Assembly: GCF_001279695.1 (NCBI RefSeq)
Contig: NZ_LGDD01000013.1
Span: 68,646-132,645 of the forward strand
From: Streptomyces sp. WM6378
GTDB taxonomy: Bacteria > Actinomycetota > Actinomycetes > Streptomycetales > Streptomycetaceae
Reading direction: 5' to 3'
Length of the DNA stretch: 64,000 bases
The position numbers and the translations under genes are program-made. Below, piece after piece: positions 27,770 through 36,376 of the stretch; positions within the stretch are counted from its first letter, which is position 1; every line of letters begins with the position of its first letter. The notes under the pieces were generated by a model. The model was not told the origin of the DNA, did not search any database, and saw nothing but the letters and a program-made list of their open reading frames with translations.

Positions 27770-29821
27770 GTGGTCCAGACTGTGCCCGTGGTGGGGAATC
27801 TTCCTGCGGAGAGCACGAGTTTCATCGGTCGGTCGGTCGAACTGGCCACCCTGGACGGCCTCCTGGAGCGGCACAGGCTCGTGACCGTCACGGGACCCGG
27901 CGGGGTCGGAAAATCCCGGCTCGCCCTGCGGACCGTCCGGCGCGTCGAGCGCCGCTACCCCGACGGGGTCTGGTGGGTGGAGCTGTCGCCGCTGCGGGAC
28001 CGGAACTTACTCGCCGCCACCGTCGCCGACGCCTTCGACGTCTTCGACCAGAGCCTGCGCACCGCCTGCGAGGCACTCTGCTCCTGGCTCGCCGACAAAC
28101 GCCCGCTCCTGGTGCTCGACACCTGCGAACACCTGATCAGCGCCTGCGGCCACCTGATCGGCGAGCTCCTGCAGACCTCGCCGGGGCTCACCGTCCTCGC
28201 CACCAGTCGGCAGCCGCTCGGCCGACCGCAGGAACGTGTCTTCCCCCTGGAGCCGCTGCCCGTCGCGGTGGAGGCGCTGGCGCTGTTCAAGGAACGCGCC
28301 ACCGAGGCCGTGCCCCACCTCAGCTTCGAGGACCCGGCCCGCGCGGCCGCCGCCGCCGACGTCTGCCGCCGCCTCGACGGGATCCCGCTCGCCCTCGAAC
28401 TCGCGGGCGCCCGGCTGCGGTTGTGGTCGGTCGAGCAGCTCGCCACCCGGCTCGGCTCCCGCTTCGAGGTGCTCGCCGACACCCGGGTCGCGGCGCTGCC
28501 CCGCCACCAGACCATGCGCACCGCGATCGGCTGGAGCCACGAGCTGTGCGAACCGCTCGAACGGCTCCTGTGGGCCCGGCTCTCCGTGTTCGCGGGCGAG
28601 TTCGACCTCGCCGCGGCCCAGGACGTCGGCGCGGGCGGCCCGCTGCCCGCGTGCGCCGTCGAACAGGTCCTGGCCGGCCTCATCGACAAGTCGGTCGTCC
28701 GCACCCGGCTCGAACCCTCCGGCCGGTTCGGCCACCGCATGCTGGACACCATCCGCGAGTACGGCCTGCGCTGGCTCGACGAACTCGGCGAGAGCTCCGA
28801 GGTCGCCGACCGGCACGCCGGACGCTTCCGCCGGATCGCCCACGAGGCCGACGCGGCCTGGATGGGCCCCGGCCAACTCGACCGGTACGCACGACTGGAG
28901 GCCGAGCACGCCGATCTGCGCACCGCGCTCGAACACCTCCTCGCGACCGACCCCGAAGCCGCCCTCGACATGGCGGGCTCGCTCTGGTTCGTCTGGTTCT
29001 GCTGCGGCCGCCTGCGCGAAGGCCGCGGCTATTTGCAACGCGCCCTGGACGGCTGCCCGGGCCCCGGGCCGTACCGGGCCACCGCCGTGTGGGCGCTCGG
29101 CATGTGCGCCTTCCTGCAGGGCGACTTCGTCATGGCGCACCGGCTCGGCGAGGAGTGCGCCCGGACCGCCACCGACCCCGAACTCCGGCTGCGCGCCGCC
29201 TACTTGTACGGCGGCAGCGTCCTCATGCCGGGCGACCCCCAGCGGGCCCTCGCGATCATCGACCCCGCCCTTGCCCAGGACACCGGTTTCTCGGCGGGCC
29301 GCGTGCTGTGCGCACTCGCCCGGATCTACGCCCTCACCAACCTGGCCCGCCACACCGAGGCGTCCGCCGAAGCCGTGCTCCTTCGCGACGAGTGCGCGGC
29401 CCGGGGCGAGCGCTGGATGCGGGCGTACGCCGACTACATGCTGGCGGTCAGCGCGCTCGCCCTGGACCGGCCGGCCGAGGCCGCCGCCCACGCCCGTGCC
29501 ATGCTGGCCGGCAAACGCCTCCTGCACGACAGCTTCGGCATCGCGATCGGCCTGGACCTGCTGGCCTGCGCCGTCACCGCGCAGGGCGACGGCGAGGACG
29601 GCGCGCTGTTCCTCGGCGTCGGCCAGGAGTGCTGGCGCACCGTCGGCAAGGCGCAGATGGGCGCGCCGGAACTGACCGCAGTGCGCGAGCAGTGCGAGCG
29701 CCGGGCGCGCGCCGCGCTCGGCGACGGGGCGTTCGACTCGGCCTTCGACCGAGGCGTGGCCACCGGCCTCGACGACGGCCTCGCGCTGGCTCTCAAGGGT
29801 GACTCGCCGGACGGGAGTTGA
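27770..29821 (+). CDS. STAND-type P-loop ATPase regulator lacking a DNA-binding domain; contains a TTA codon
   Basis: This 683-residue protein has a P-loop (GPGGVGKS, residues 42-49), a Walker B strand (RPLLVLDTCEH, about 111-121) and further NB-ARC features (TSRQPLG). A C-terminal helical region resembling TPR repeats follows. It resembles the ATPase-TPR part of AfsR/SARP or large LuxR regulators, but I see no HTH at either end, so it may act through a partner. Codon 80 (28007-28009) is TTA, which places it under bldA tRNA control in streptomycetes. The start is a GTG; GTGs at 27782 and 27788 are also possible. Confidence 0.85.
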   Translation: MVQTVPVVGNLPAESTSFIGRSVELATLDGLLERHRLVTVTGPGGVGKSRLALRTVRRVERRYPDGVWWVELSPLRDRNLLAATVADAFDVFDQSLRTACEALCSWLADKRPLLVLDTCEHLISACGHLIGELLQTSPGLTVLATSRQPLGRPQERVFPLEPLPVAVEALALFKERATEAVPHLSFEDPARAAAAADVCRRLDGIPLALELAGARLRLWSVEQLATRLGSRFEVLADTRVAALPRHQTMRTAIGWSHELCEPLERLLWARLSVFAGEFDLAAAQDVGAGGPLPACAVEQVLAGLIDKSVVRTRLEPSGRFGHRMLDTIREYGLRWLDELGESSEVADRHAGRFRRIAHEADAAWMGPGQLDRYARLEAEHADLRTALEHLLATDPEAALDMAGSLWFVWFCCGRLREGRGYLQRALDGCPGPGPYRATAVWALGMCAFLQGDFVMAHRLGEECARTATDPELRLRAAYLYGGSVLMPGDPQRALAIIDPALAQDTGFSAGRVLCALARIYALTNLARHTEASAEAVLLRDECAARGERWMRAYADYMLAVSALALDRPAEAAAHARAMLAGKRLLHDSFGIAIGLDLLACAVTAQGDGEDGALFLGVGQECWRTVGKAQMGAPELTAVREQCERRARAALGDGAFDSAFDRGVATGLDDGLALALKGDSPDGS

Positions 29822-29930
29822 CGAAAGCCGCGTGTGGCCGCCCCTGTCCACGCTGCGGCGCTACGGTGGGTGGCGGCCGGTGCCGCAGAGCGACACCCCT
29901 TGACCGGCGGGCCTTCGGAGACGATCGGCG

Positions 29931-31544
29931 GTGAGTACGACGATGCCCACGACCCGCGACACGACCGTCCTGGTGGTCGACGACGTCGACGCCAACCGCT
30001 GTGCGATGGGCGCCGTCCTCAGCCGCGCGGGCCACCGCGTCGTATCGCTCGGCACCGCCTCGGCCGCGCTCGTCGAACTCGACGCGCGGCTGCGCGCGGG
30101 AGCGCTGCCCGACGCCGCCCTCGTGGACGTGGGCCTGCCCGACATGGACGGCTTCGAACTGTGCCGCCGCCTCAAGTCGCACCCCGGCATCGCGCCCATG
30201 CCCGTCGTGCACTTCTCGGCGGCCTCCATCACCCCGCACGACCGCAGCCGGGGCCTGGACGCGGGCGCCGAGGCCTACCTCACCGTGCCCGTCGAGCCCG
30301 AGGAGATCCAGGCCGTCATCCGGGCCGCGCTGCGCGGCGCCCGGCTGCGCCACGAATCGGCCGCCCGGGCCGGTCGGCTGAACCACCTCGCCGAGGCGAC
30401 CGCCGCCCTGCACCGGGCGCGCTGCCCCCAGGAACTCGCGGACGCGGCCGCCGCGGCGGCCATGCCGCTCACCTCGGGCCCGGTCACCGCCTTCGTGTTC
30501 GGAACCGACGCCTTCCTCCACGCGGGCGGCGCCGCACGCCCGGCCCGCACCACCGAGATCCCGGCGCTCGCCGTGCTGCTGCGCCGAGCCATGGCGGGCT
30601 GCACCGGCGTACGATCCGTGCTCGCCCCGGCCCCGCTGTGGCCGCCGGAACTCTTCGGCAGCGAAGGGGCCCGGCTCGTGCTCGCCCGCGGCCAGGCCGA
30701 CCAGCCGCCCGTCTGCCTCGCCGTCCCGGCCCGCCTGCCGTACGGCCAGGAGACCGAGGCGCTGCTCTCCCGGCTCGCCCGGTCCCTCGCCGTCGCCGCC
30801 GAATCCCTGCGCACCTACGCGGAGGAACGCCACATCGCGCTCACCCTGCAACGCAGCTTCCTGCCGCAGCGCGCACCCCGGCTGCCCGGCGCCGACATCG
30901 CCCTGCGCTACGTCCCGGCCTCCAGCCGCGCCGAGATCGGCGGCGACTTCTACACCGCGCTCACCACGCCCGCGGGCCTCCTGGTCGGTGTCGGCGACGT
31001 CGTCGGGCACTCCCTGGACGCGGCCACCGTGATGGTCGAACTCCGCCATGCCCTGCGCGCGTACGCCACCGACCACCACGAACCGGCCGCCCTGGTCCGG
31101 CGCCTGGACCGGATGCTCCAGCTCTACCACCCCGAGGCGACCGCGACCCTGTGCCTGGCCCTCATCGACCCGGACACGGGCGAGGCCCGCATCGCCGACG
31201 CCGGGCACCTGCCGCCGCTGCTCCTGCCCCACCGGGGCGAGGCCTCTTTCATCGAGACGCGGGGCCCGCTGCTCGGCCTCGGCCTGCGCCATCCACCCTC
31301 GACGTGCCTCCAACTCGGCCCCCACGACGGCCTGTTGATGCTGACCGACGGCCTCATCGAGCGCCGCGGCACCGACCTCGCGGACTCACTGGAACACCTC
31401 AGGCACACCGCGGCCGCGGCCCCGCCCGACACCGAGGCACTCTGCGACACCCTGCTCGACCGATTCGGCAACGACCTGGAGGACGACGTGGCACTGCTCG
31501 CCCTACGCCTCAACGCGGACCGAGGCCTTTCTCCATCAGCGTGA
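29931..31544 (+). CDS. Receiver domain-SpoIIE protein phosphatase with altered receiver
   Basis: This 537-residue signalling protein has a response-regulator receiver (residues 12-130: VVDDVD, ALVDVGLPDMDG with phospho-acceptor Asp66) and a poorly conserved middle region resembling GAF. A PP2C/SpoIIE serine phosphatase domain follows (IGGDFYTAL, VGVGDVVGHSLDA, DAGHLPP, LMLTDGLIE, EDDVALL). Such proteins usually dephosphorylate anti-anti-sigma factors. The receiver's conserved Lys before Pro is replaced: YLTVPV instead of YLTKPV (Val119), so signalling may differ from the norm. The GTG start has GGAG 10 bases upstream; an ATG at 29943 is an alternative. It lies 110 bases after the STAND gene on the same strand. 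Confidence 0.9.
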   Translation: MSTTMPTTRDTTVLVVDDVDANRCAMGAVLSRAGHRVVSLGTASAALVELDARLRAGALPDAALVDVGLPDMDGFELCRRLKSHPGIAPMPVVHFSAASITPHDRSRGLDAGAEAYLTVPVEPEEIQAVIRAALRGARLRHESAARAGRLNHLAEATAALHRARCPQELADAAAAAAMPLTSGPVTAFVFGTDAFLHAGGAARPARTTEIPALAVLLRRAMAGCTGVRSVLAPAPLWPPELFGSEGARLVLARGQADQPPVCLAVPARLPYGQETEALLSRLARSLAVAAESLRTYAEERHIALTLQRSFLPQRAPRLPGADIALRYVPASSRAEIGGDFYTALTTPAGLLVGVGDVVGHSLDAATVMVELRHALRAYATDHHEPAALVRRLDRMLQLYHPEATATLCLALIDPDTGEARIADAGHLPPLLLPHRGEASFIETRGPLLGLGLRHPPSTCLQLGPHDGLLMLTDGLIERRGTDLADSLEHLRHTAAAAPPDTEALCDTLLDRFGNDLEDDVALLALRLNADRGLSPSA

Positions 31545-31584
31545 CCGGGTACGGGCCGCCCCGCCGTTGATCATGCCGCAGGGC

Positions 31585-32298
31585 TCAGCCCACGCGCGGT
31601 GCGGGCACCAGCGGGAGCAGGGCGGCGAGTCGGTCCACCAGCTCGCCGAACGGGCCGTCGGCGGGCTCGTCCGCCAGCATGGGCAGCACGATCGCGGCCA
31701 TCTCCGGGTCGTAGGCGGCGCTCACCGCGGCGAGCGCCGCGAAGTCGTGGACCAGCTGCAACTCCAGCTCGCCGCGCGGAATCCGCCGCCCGTCCAGCCA
31801 GATCAGCGCCGTCGACTCGGCGAGCGAGACCCAGGACCGTACGACCAACTCCAGTCTGGCGGGCGGGTGTTGGACCCCGAGGTGCGCCAGGATCTGGAGG
31901 TAGGCGGCGTTGCGCACCTCGTCGATCATGGCGTTCGCGGTGCTTGAGCCGACCGCCGGGCCGCCCCGCATCAGTGCGGAGAAGCCGGGCCCGTGCTCGT
32001 CGACGAAGTCGAAGAACCGCCCCATCACCCGCAGCAGCCGGGCGCCGAGCGGGCCCTCGTGCGGCTCCATGAAACGGCCCGCGAGCTCGTCAGCGGCCCG
32101 GCGCAGCGCGGCCTCGTACAGGCTCTGCTTGCCGGGGAAGTAGTGATACACCAGCGGCCGCGATATCCCCGCGGCCGCCGCTATCTCGTCGATGGACACA
32201 TCGTCGGGCGAGCGGTGGCTGAACAGCTCAAGGGCGACCCCGATCAGCTGCTGCCTGCGCTCGTCGACGCCCATCCTGCGCCGTACCCCGGTCGTCAT
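31585..32298 (-). CDS. TetR-family regulator
   Basis: This 237-residue repressor-type protein has an N-terminal TetR HTH (IDEIAAAAGISRPLVYHYFP) and a C-terminal ligand-binding domain. It is the last of three genes read together: metal-dependent hydrolase, ferredoxin-type reductase, then this gene 23 bases after the reductase stop. It therefore probably regulates that operon, and a dyad overlaps the candidate promoter at 34285-34298. No ribosome binding site is visible before the ATG. The inducer is unknown; family members near redox genes often respond to lipids or hydrophobic compounds. Confidence 0.85.
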   Translation of the reverse strand: MTTGVRRRMGVDERRQQLIGVALELFSHRSPDDVSIDEIAAAAGISRPLVYHYFPGKQSLYEAALRRAADELAGRFMEPHEGPLGARLLRVMGRFFDFVDEHGPGFSALMRGGPAVGSSTANAMIDEVRNAAYLQILAHLGVQHPPARLELVVRSWVSLAESTALIWLDGRRIPRGELELQLVHDFAALAAVSAAYDPEMAAIVLPMLADEPADGPFGELVDRLAALLPLVPAPRVG

Positions 32299-32321
32299 GC
32301 GAACAGAGTACCCACGGGGCC

Positions 32322-33386
32322 CTACAGGTCGAGCACCAGCTTCTTGCCGAGGCACCTCGATACACAGACCAGCATCGAGTCGTCGCGCTCCGCATCCGTG
32401 AGCAGCTCGTCGCGGTGGTCGATCTCGCCCTCCAGGACCCGCTGTTGGCAGGTCCCGCAGAAGCCCTGTTCACAGGAGTACGAGACGCCCGGCAGCTCCT
32501 CGCGCAGGGCGGCGAGCAGCGACTTGTCCGCCGGGACGGCCAGCGTGCGCCCCGAGCGCCGCAGCTCGACCTCGAACGCGGCGCCCGCCGTGGCCGCACC
32601 GGCCGCGAACCGCTCCAGGTGCGGGGTGCGCCCGGGGCCGAGCGCGGCGGTGACCGCGTCCATCAGCGGATCGGGCCCACAGCAGTAAACGACCGCGTCA
32701 GCAGGGGAGTTGGCGAGGAAGGAGGCGAGATCCGGCAGCCCGGACTCGTCCTCCGGGACGACCGTGACCCGCCCGCCCAGCTTCTCGATCTCGTCGAGGA
32801 AGGGCATGGTGGCCCGCGAACGGCCGCCGTACAGCAGCCGCCAGTCGGCGCCCGAGGCCCCAACTGCCTTGAGCATGGGGAGCATTGGCGTGATCCCGAT
32901 GCCACCCGCGACGAACACGTACGAGGCGCTCGGCACCAGCGGGAAGCGGTTGCGCGGCCCGCGCACCGACACCTCGACCGCCTCCTGGAGCTGCTCGTGC
33001 ACCTCGCGCGAACCGCCCCGGCCGTCCTCGACGAGGCGGGTGGCGACGGTGTACGAGGTGCGGTGGGCCGGGTCGCCGCAGAGCGAGTACTGCCGTACGA
33101 GACCGGACGGCAGCACCAGATCGAGGTGCGCGCCGGGCTCCCAGGCGGGCAGCTCGGCCCCGTCCAGGGCATCGAGGCGCAGCCGTACGACGCCTTCGGC
33201 GGGCTCGGTCCGCTCGGTGACGGTCAGCTTCAGGGTGATGGTGGAACGCCGGGTGCCGCGCCCCGAGACGGGCTCCTCCAGGGCGGGCATCGGCCACAGC
33301 GGCGAGGCGGCGATGCGGCGGCGCAGCGCCCGCCGGGTGAGCAGCGCGGCCCCGGCGGCCAGGGCGAACGTGGTGGCACGGCGCAT
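32322..33386 (-). CDS. Ferredoxin reductase-type oxidoreductase (FMN/FAD, NAD(P), 2Fe-2S)
   Basis: This 354-residue electron-transfer protein resembles class IA / VanB-type reductases. The order is a short hydrophobic N-terminus, a flavin-binding barrel (RQYSLCG), a nucleotide-binding domain (VAGGIGITPMLPML) and a C-terminal plant-type 2Fe-2S ferredoxin (SCEQGFCGTCQ with a last Cys in MLVCVS). It should pass electrons from NAD(P)H to an oxygenase or diiron enzyme. Its ATG follows the stop of the upstream metal-dependent hydrolase by one base, so translation is coupled and the hydrolase-like diiron protein is the likely partner. Confidence 0.9.
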   Translation of the reverse strand: MRRATTFALAAGAALLTRRALRRRIAASPLWPMPALEEPVSGRGTRRSTITLKLTVTERTEPAEGVVRLRLDALDGAELPAWEPGAHLDLVLPSGLVRQYSLCGDPAHRTSYTVATRLVEDGRGGSREVHEQLQEAVEVSVRGPRNRFPLVPSASYVFVAGGIGITPMLPMLKAVGASGADWRLLYGGRSRATMPFLDEIEKLGGRVTVVPEDESGLPDLASFLANSPADAVVYCCGPDPLMDAVTAALGPGRTPHLERFAAGAATAGAAFEVELRRSGRTLAVPADKSLLAALREELPGVSYSCEQGFCGTCQQRVLEGEIDHRDELLTDAERDDSMLVCVSRCLGKKLVLDL

Positions 33387-33387
33387 G

Positions 33388-34275
33388 TCAGCGGCCTCCG
33401 TTGGCGCCCGGCGAGGCGGCGAGATAGGCCACGGCCTGGGCCGTGCTGCCCTCCTGCGAGGGGTGATAGGTGCGGCTCAGATAGCGCGGGATGGACTTGA
33501 GCATGGCGGGGGTGGAGGGCAGCATGCCCTTCCTGCCGGCCCGGTAGAACTCCCCGAAGCTCGCCCTGCCCTCCGCCAGAGTCGGATCGTTCGCCATGAA
33601 GAAACGGGCCCCGCGCTGCCAGAGGAAGGCGAGCGCGGTGAACGCGGTCGCCCAGGTGCGCACCCTGCGGCGGTACCCGCCGTCGACATGCATGAACAGC
33701 TCGAAGGCCACCGAGCGGTGCTCGACCTCCTCGGCGCCGTGCCAGCGCAAGAGGTCCAGCATCATCGGGTCGGCGCCGCGCCGGTCCAGGGTTTCGGCGT
33801 TGAGGATCCAGTTGCCGAGGAACGCGGTGTAGTGCTCGATCGCCGCGATGGTGGCGACCCGCTCCATCAGCCACCACTCGCGCGCCCTGCCGGGCGGCAG
33901 CGTCCGGTCCCCGAGCAGTTTCTCGAAGAGCCAGTCGACCTGCGCGGTGTACGGCGTCGGGTCGAGGCCGAGCTTCTTCAGGTGGGGGAGCACGTCGTCG
34001 TGCGCGGCGGAGTGCATCGCCTCCTGCCCGATGAAGCCGATGACGTCCTCGCGCAGCCGGTCGTCCGTGATGTGCGGAAGCACCTGCTTGTACACGTGCA
34101 CGAACCAGCGCTCACCGGCCGGCAGCAACAGGTGCAGCACATTGATGGTGTGGCCGGTGAACGGGTCGCCGGGTATCCAGTGGAGCGGGGTCTTCTCCCA
34201 CTCGAACGAGACGTTCCGGGCCCTGAGCTCGATGCGCTCCTCCGCGACCGGAGCGGGCTGCGGCGTATTAGACAT
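33388..34275 (-). CDS. Metal-dependent hydrolase family protein (PF10118-like, probable diiron protein)
   Basis: This 295-residue protein belongs to the family annotated as predicted metal-dependent hydrolase (COG3687/PF10118). Helices carry ferritin-like metal ligands: GQEAMHSAAH, IEHYTAF and HGAEEVEHRSVAFE. The coupled ferredoxin-type reductase downstream suggests that it is an oxidase or oxygenase fed with electrons rather than a simple hydrolase (inference). The ATG at 34275 is only a few bases from a possible -10 box, so the message may be leaderless. It is the first gene of the operon with the reductase and TetR regulator. Confidence 0.85.
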   Translation of the reverse strand: MSNTPQPAPVAEERIELRARNVSFEWEKTPLHWIPGDPFTGHTINVLHLLLPAGERWFVHVYKQVLPHITDDRLREDVIGFIGQEAMHSAAHDDVLPHLKKLGLDPTPYTAQVDWLFEKLLGDRTLPPGRAREWWLMERVATIAAIEHYTAFLGNWILNAETLDRRGADPMMLDLLRWHGAEEVEHRSVAFELFMHVDGGYRRRVRTWATAFTALAFLWQRGARFFMANDPTLAEGRASFGEFYRAGRKGMLPSTPAMLKSIPRYLSRTYHPSQEGSTAQAVAYLAASPGANGGR

Positions 34276-34284
34276 GGCGTCAAT

Positions 34285-34298
34285 GTACTGACGGGTAC
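34285..34298. promoter_or_regulatory. GTAC-N6-GTAC dyad upstream of the diiron/reductase/TetR operon
   Basis: GTACTGACGGGTAC lies 10 bases upstream of the first gene's start and overlaps a possible -10 box (TACATT on the minus strand). Its place suggests an operator for the operon's own TetR protein. Confidence 0.4.
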
Positions 34299-34355
34299 GC
34301 CGCAGCGACAGGGGTGCGCACCGGATTGTTGGACGGATCGGTCAGGCACCGGCTC

Positions 34356-36290
34356 TCAGCGCAGGGTGCTGATCGGAGTCCCGTCCGTGAGCCGTCCGTC
34401 GAGCTCGGCGCGCGCACCCTCCTTGGCCCGTACGGCAAGCAGGTTGCCCCGTCCGCTGCCGGTCATTCCGCCGGACAGGGTCACCGACGACACCTGCTCG
34501 CTGCCCGCCGCGAGCACGAACCAGTTCCCGCCGCGCGACTTCCACAGCACCCCGGCGAGGACCCGTGCCTCGCGGACCCCGCAGGCCGCGGAGTTCTCGG
34601 CGCGGGCCGCGATCGCACCCGGCGCGAGCTTGGCGGAGGGCGCCTGGAACTGGGCGAACACCCGGCTGCCCGCACCCCGCCAGGTCTCGGCCCGGGTGCA
34701 GATCCAGTCGGCGGTGCCGTTGTTCTCGGGCAGCGCCTGCTGGGCGAACTGCCAGTCGTTGACGGAGCGCACCCCGTGCGAGCGGACGGTGGGCAGCAGG
34801 CACGCGGTCCGCGCCCAGCCCTGGCGCGCGGAGCGGTCGTCGACGTCGCGGGCGTCGTGGGGCGGCCCCCACGTCAGGCGCGCGGGAGCCAGCTCGCCGA
34901 GGTCGGTGACGAGCCGCACCCCGCTGTCGTCGTGGAATTCGAGCGCCTCCCAGGACGTGCACTGCTGGGCCTGGGCGGGCGAGACGACCGGGTCGGTCAC
35001 CCCGTCCTTGTCCCGGTGCAGCGGCCGCGCGGAGGCGTCCGGAGCCAGCAGATCGCGTACGGAGGCCTGGCGCACCCAGGGCGCGGTCAGATAGCGCACG
35101 TTGCCGTCGGTCCGGCCCACCACGAGCGCGCTCGCGGACGCGGTGTCGGCGGCATCCACGCGCGCGAAGTCGAGCGCGGCCCCGGCCGTGCCGTCGCGCG
35201 GCTCGGCGTAGCGGGCGACCCGCAGCCCGTCGTAGAGCAGCACGACCCTGGCCCGGTCCACATCGCCCGCGAACAGGAGTTGGGGCGCGCCCATCGGCGG
35301 ACCCGACGGGGTGCCCGGCGTCGCCGAGACCTGCACGGACTCGCCCGGCCGCGCCCACACCGCGAGCGCCCGCCGCAGCAGCGCCGAGTCGCCGACCAGA
35401 TCGCCCCGGGCCGGCCACACCGAGAAGTCCGTACGGGTCGCGGTCGTCCACGCCGTGGGCTCGACCCGCAGCAGATGGCCGGGGTCGAGCGCGGCCTGGG
35501 CCGCCGGGTTCTGCGCGTAGGGCGGCGCGGCCGCGCCGTCGGGCCCCCAGCCGTCGCCCGGCAGGCCGATGAGCGCCCCGCACACCACGAGCGCGGCCAC
35601 GGCGGCGAGCGCGGCACGGCCGTGCTGGCGGCGCCGCATCAGATCGGTGGGCCGGGCCTGGAGCGAGCAGGGGTCGAACTCGGCGGATTCCAGCAGCCCG
35701 GCCTGCGGCTCGGTGGTGTCGGCCTCGGCCAGCGCCCGGCGCGCCTCGGTGACCCCGGCCGCGTTCAGCTCCGCGCACACCTCGTCGTCGCCGAGGCGCT
35801 CAAGACCGCGCAGCACGTAGGCCGCCCGGGCGGGCCCGGAGAGGGCGGAAAGGCGCTGGTCCAGGGCGAGTTCATCGGCGCCGCCCGAACGCGGGAACAG
35901 CCTCAGGCCCCAGACCTGCGGCAGCAGCGGCGGGAACTGCGCCCGCTTGGGCCAGGCCTTGCGGCGCAGCGGAAGCCCCGCTTCGAGCGCCTGGCGCACC
36001 ACGCGCCGCCGCACGTACACATACCCCGGGTCGCCGCCGGCCTCGGCCCGCCGCGCCCCGGGGATCAGCCCGTTGTCGGGGCCGTCGCCGGAGCCGCTCC
36101 GGCCGCGCGGCAGTGAGCGCTGCACGATCGCGTGCGCGGTCACCACCCGGCGGTTGCGCCCGAGCGATGGCGGAAGTACGAGATAGGCGAGCCGCACCAG
36201 TCGCGGATAGTGCTCGACGAGCGCGGCCTCGGCCTGCTCGACGCCGACGAAGGGGGCGGGTGGGTTGAGGATGTCCTGCTCTGGGGCCAC
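34356..36290 (-). CDS. Membrane protein with sigma-70-like N-terminus and large extracytoplasmic domain
   Basis: The N-terminal 190 residues resemble a degenerate ECF sigma factor: a region 2-like helix (VEHYPRLVRLAYLVLP) and a region 4-like segment (LSGPARAAYVLRGLERLGDD). A single membrane helix (AALAAVAALVVCGALIG, about residues 225-242) leads to about 400 outside residues with four to six Cys and propeller-like repeats. Fusing a sigma-like part to a membrane sensor part is unusual; it may no longer bind promoters. GTG at 36290 (VAPEQD) was chosen, with a TTG at 36299 as alternative. It has 644 residues, and its function is unknown. Confidence 0.7.
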   Translation of the reverse strand: MAPEQDILNPPAPFVGVEQAEAALVEHYPRLVRLAYLVLPPSLGRNRRVVTAHAIVQRSLPRGRSGSGDGPDNGLIPGARRAEAGGDPGYVYVRRRVVRQALEAGLPLRRKAWPKRAQFPPLLPQVWGLRLFPRSGGADELALDQRLSALSGPARAAYVLRGLERLGDDEVCAELNAAGVTEARRALAEADTTEPQAGLLESAEFDPCSLQARPTDLMRRRQHGRAALAAVAALVVCGALIGLPGDGWGPDGAAAPPYAQNPAAQAALDPGHLLRVEPTAWTTATRTDFSVWPARGDLVGDSALLRRALAVWARPGESVQVSATPGTPSGPPMGAPQLLFAGDVDRARVVLLYDGLRVARYAEPRDGTAGAALDFARVDAADTASASALVVGRTDGNVRYLTAPWVRQASVRDLLAPDASARPLHRDKDGVTDPVVSPAQAQQCTSWEALEFHDDSGVRLVTDLGELAPARLTWGPPHDARDVDDRSARQGWARTACLLPTVRSHGVRSVNDWQFAQQALPENNGTADWICTRAETWRGAGSRVFAQFQAPSAKLAPGAIAARAENSAACGVREARVLAGVLWKSRGGNWFVLAAGSEQVSSVTLSGGMTGSGRGNLLAVRAKEGARAELDGRLTDGTPISTLR

Positions 36291-36376
36291 GTTCAGCAAA
36301 ACGAGCGAATGTGGAGATGGTCACCCCGTACCCAACCGGCTGACCCCTCAGGCGAGTTGACGCCGATGCGAGTCGA

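Noticed and set aside
22280..27874. A very long open frame on the minus strand opposite the amylase-pullulanase gene
   Set aside because: It is Val/Gly/Arg-rich with no domain and mirrors the strongly biased codons of the real gene; high GC makes such long antisense frames common.
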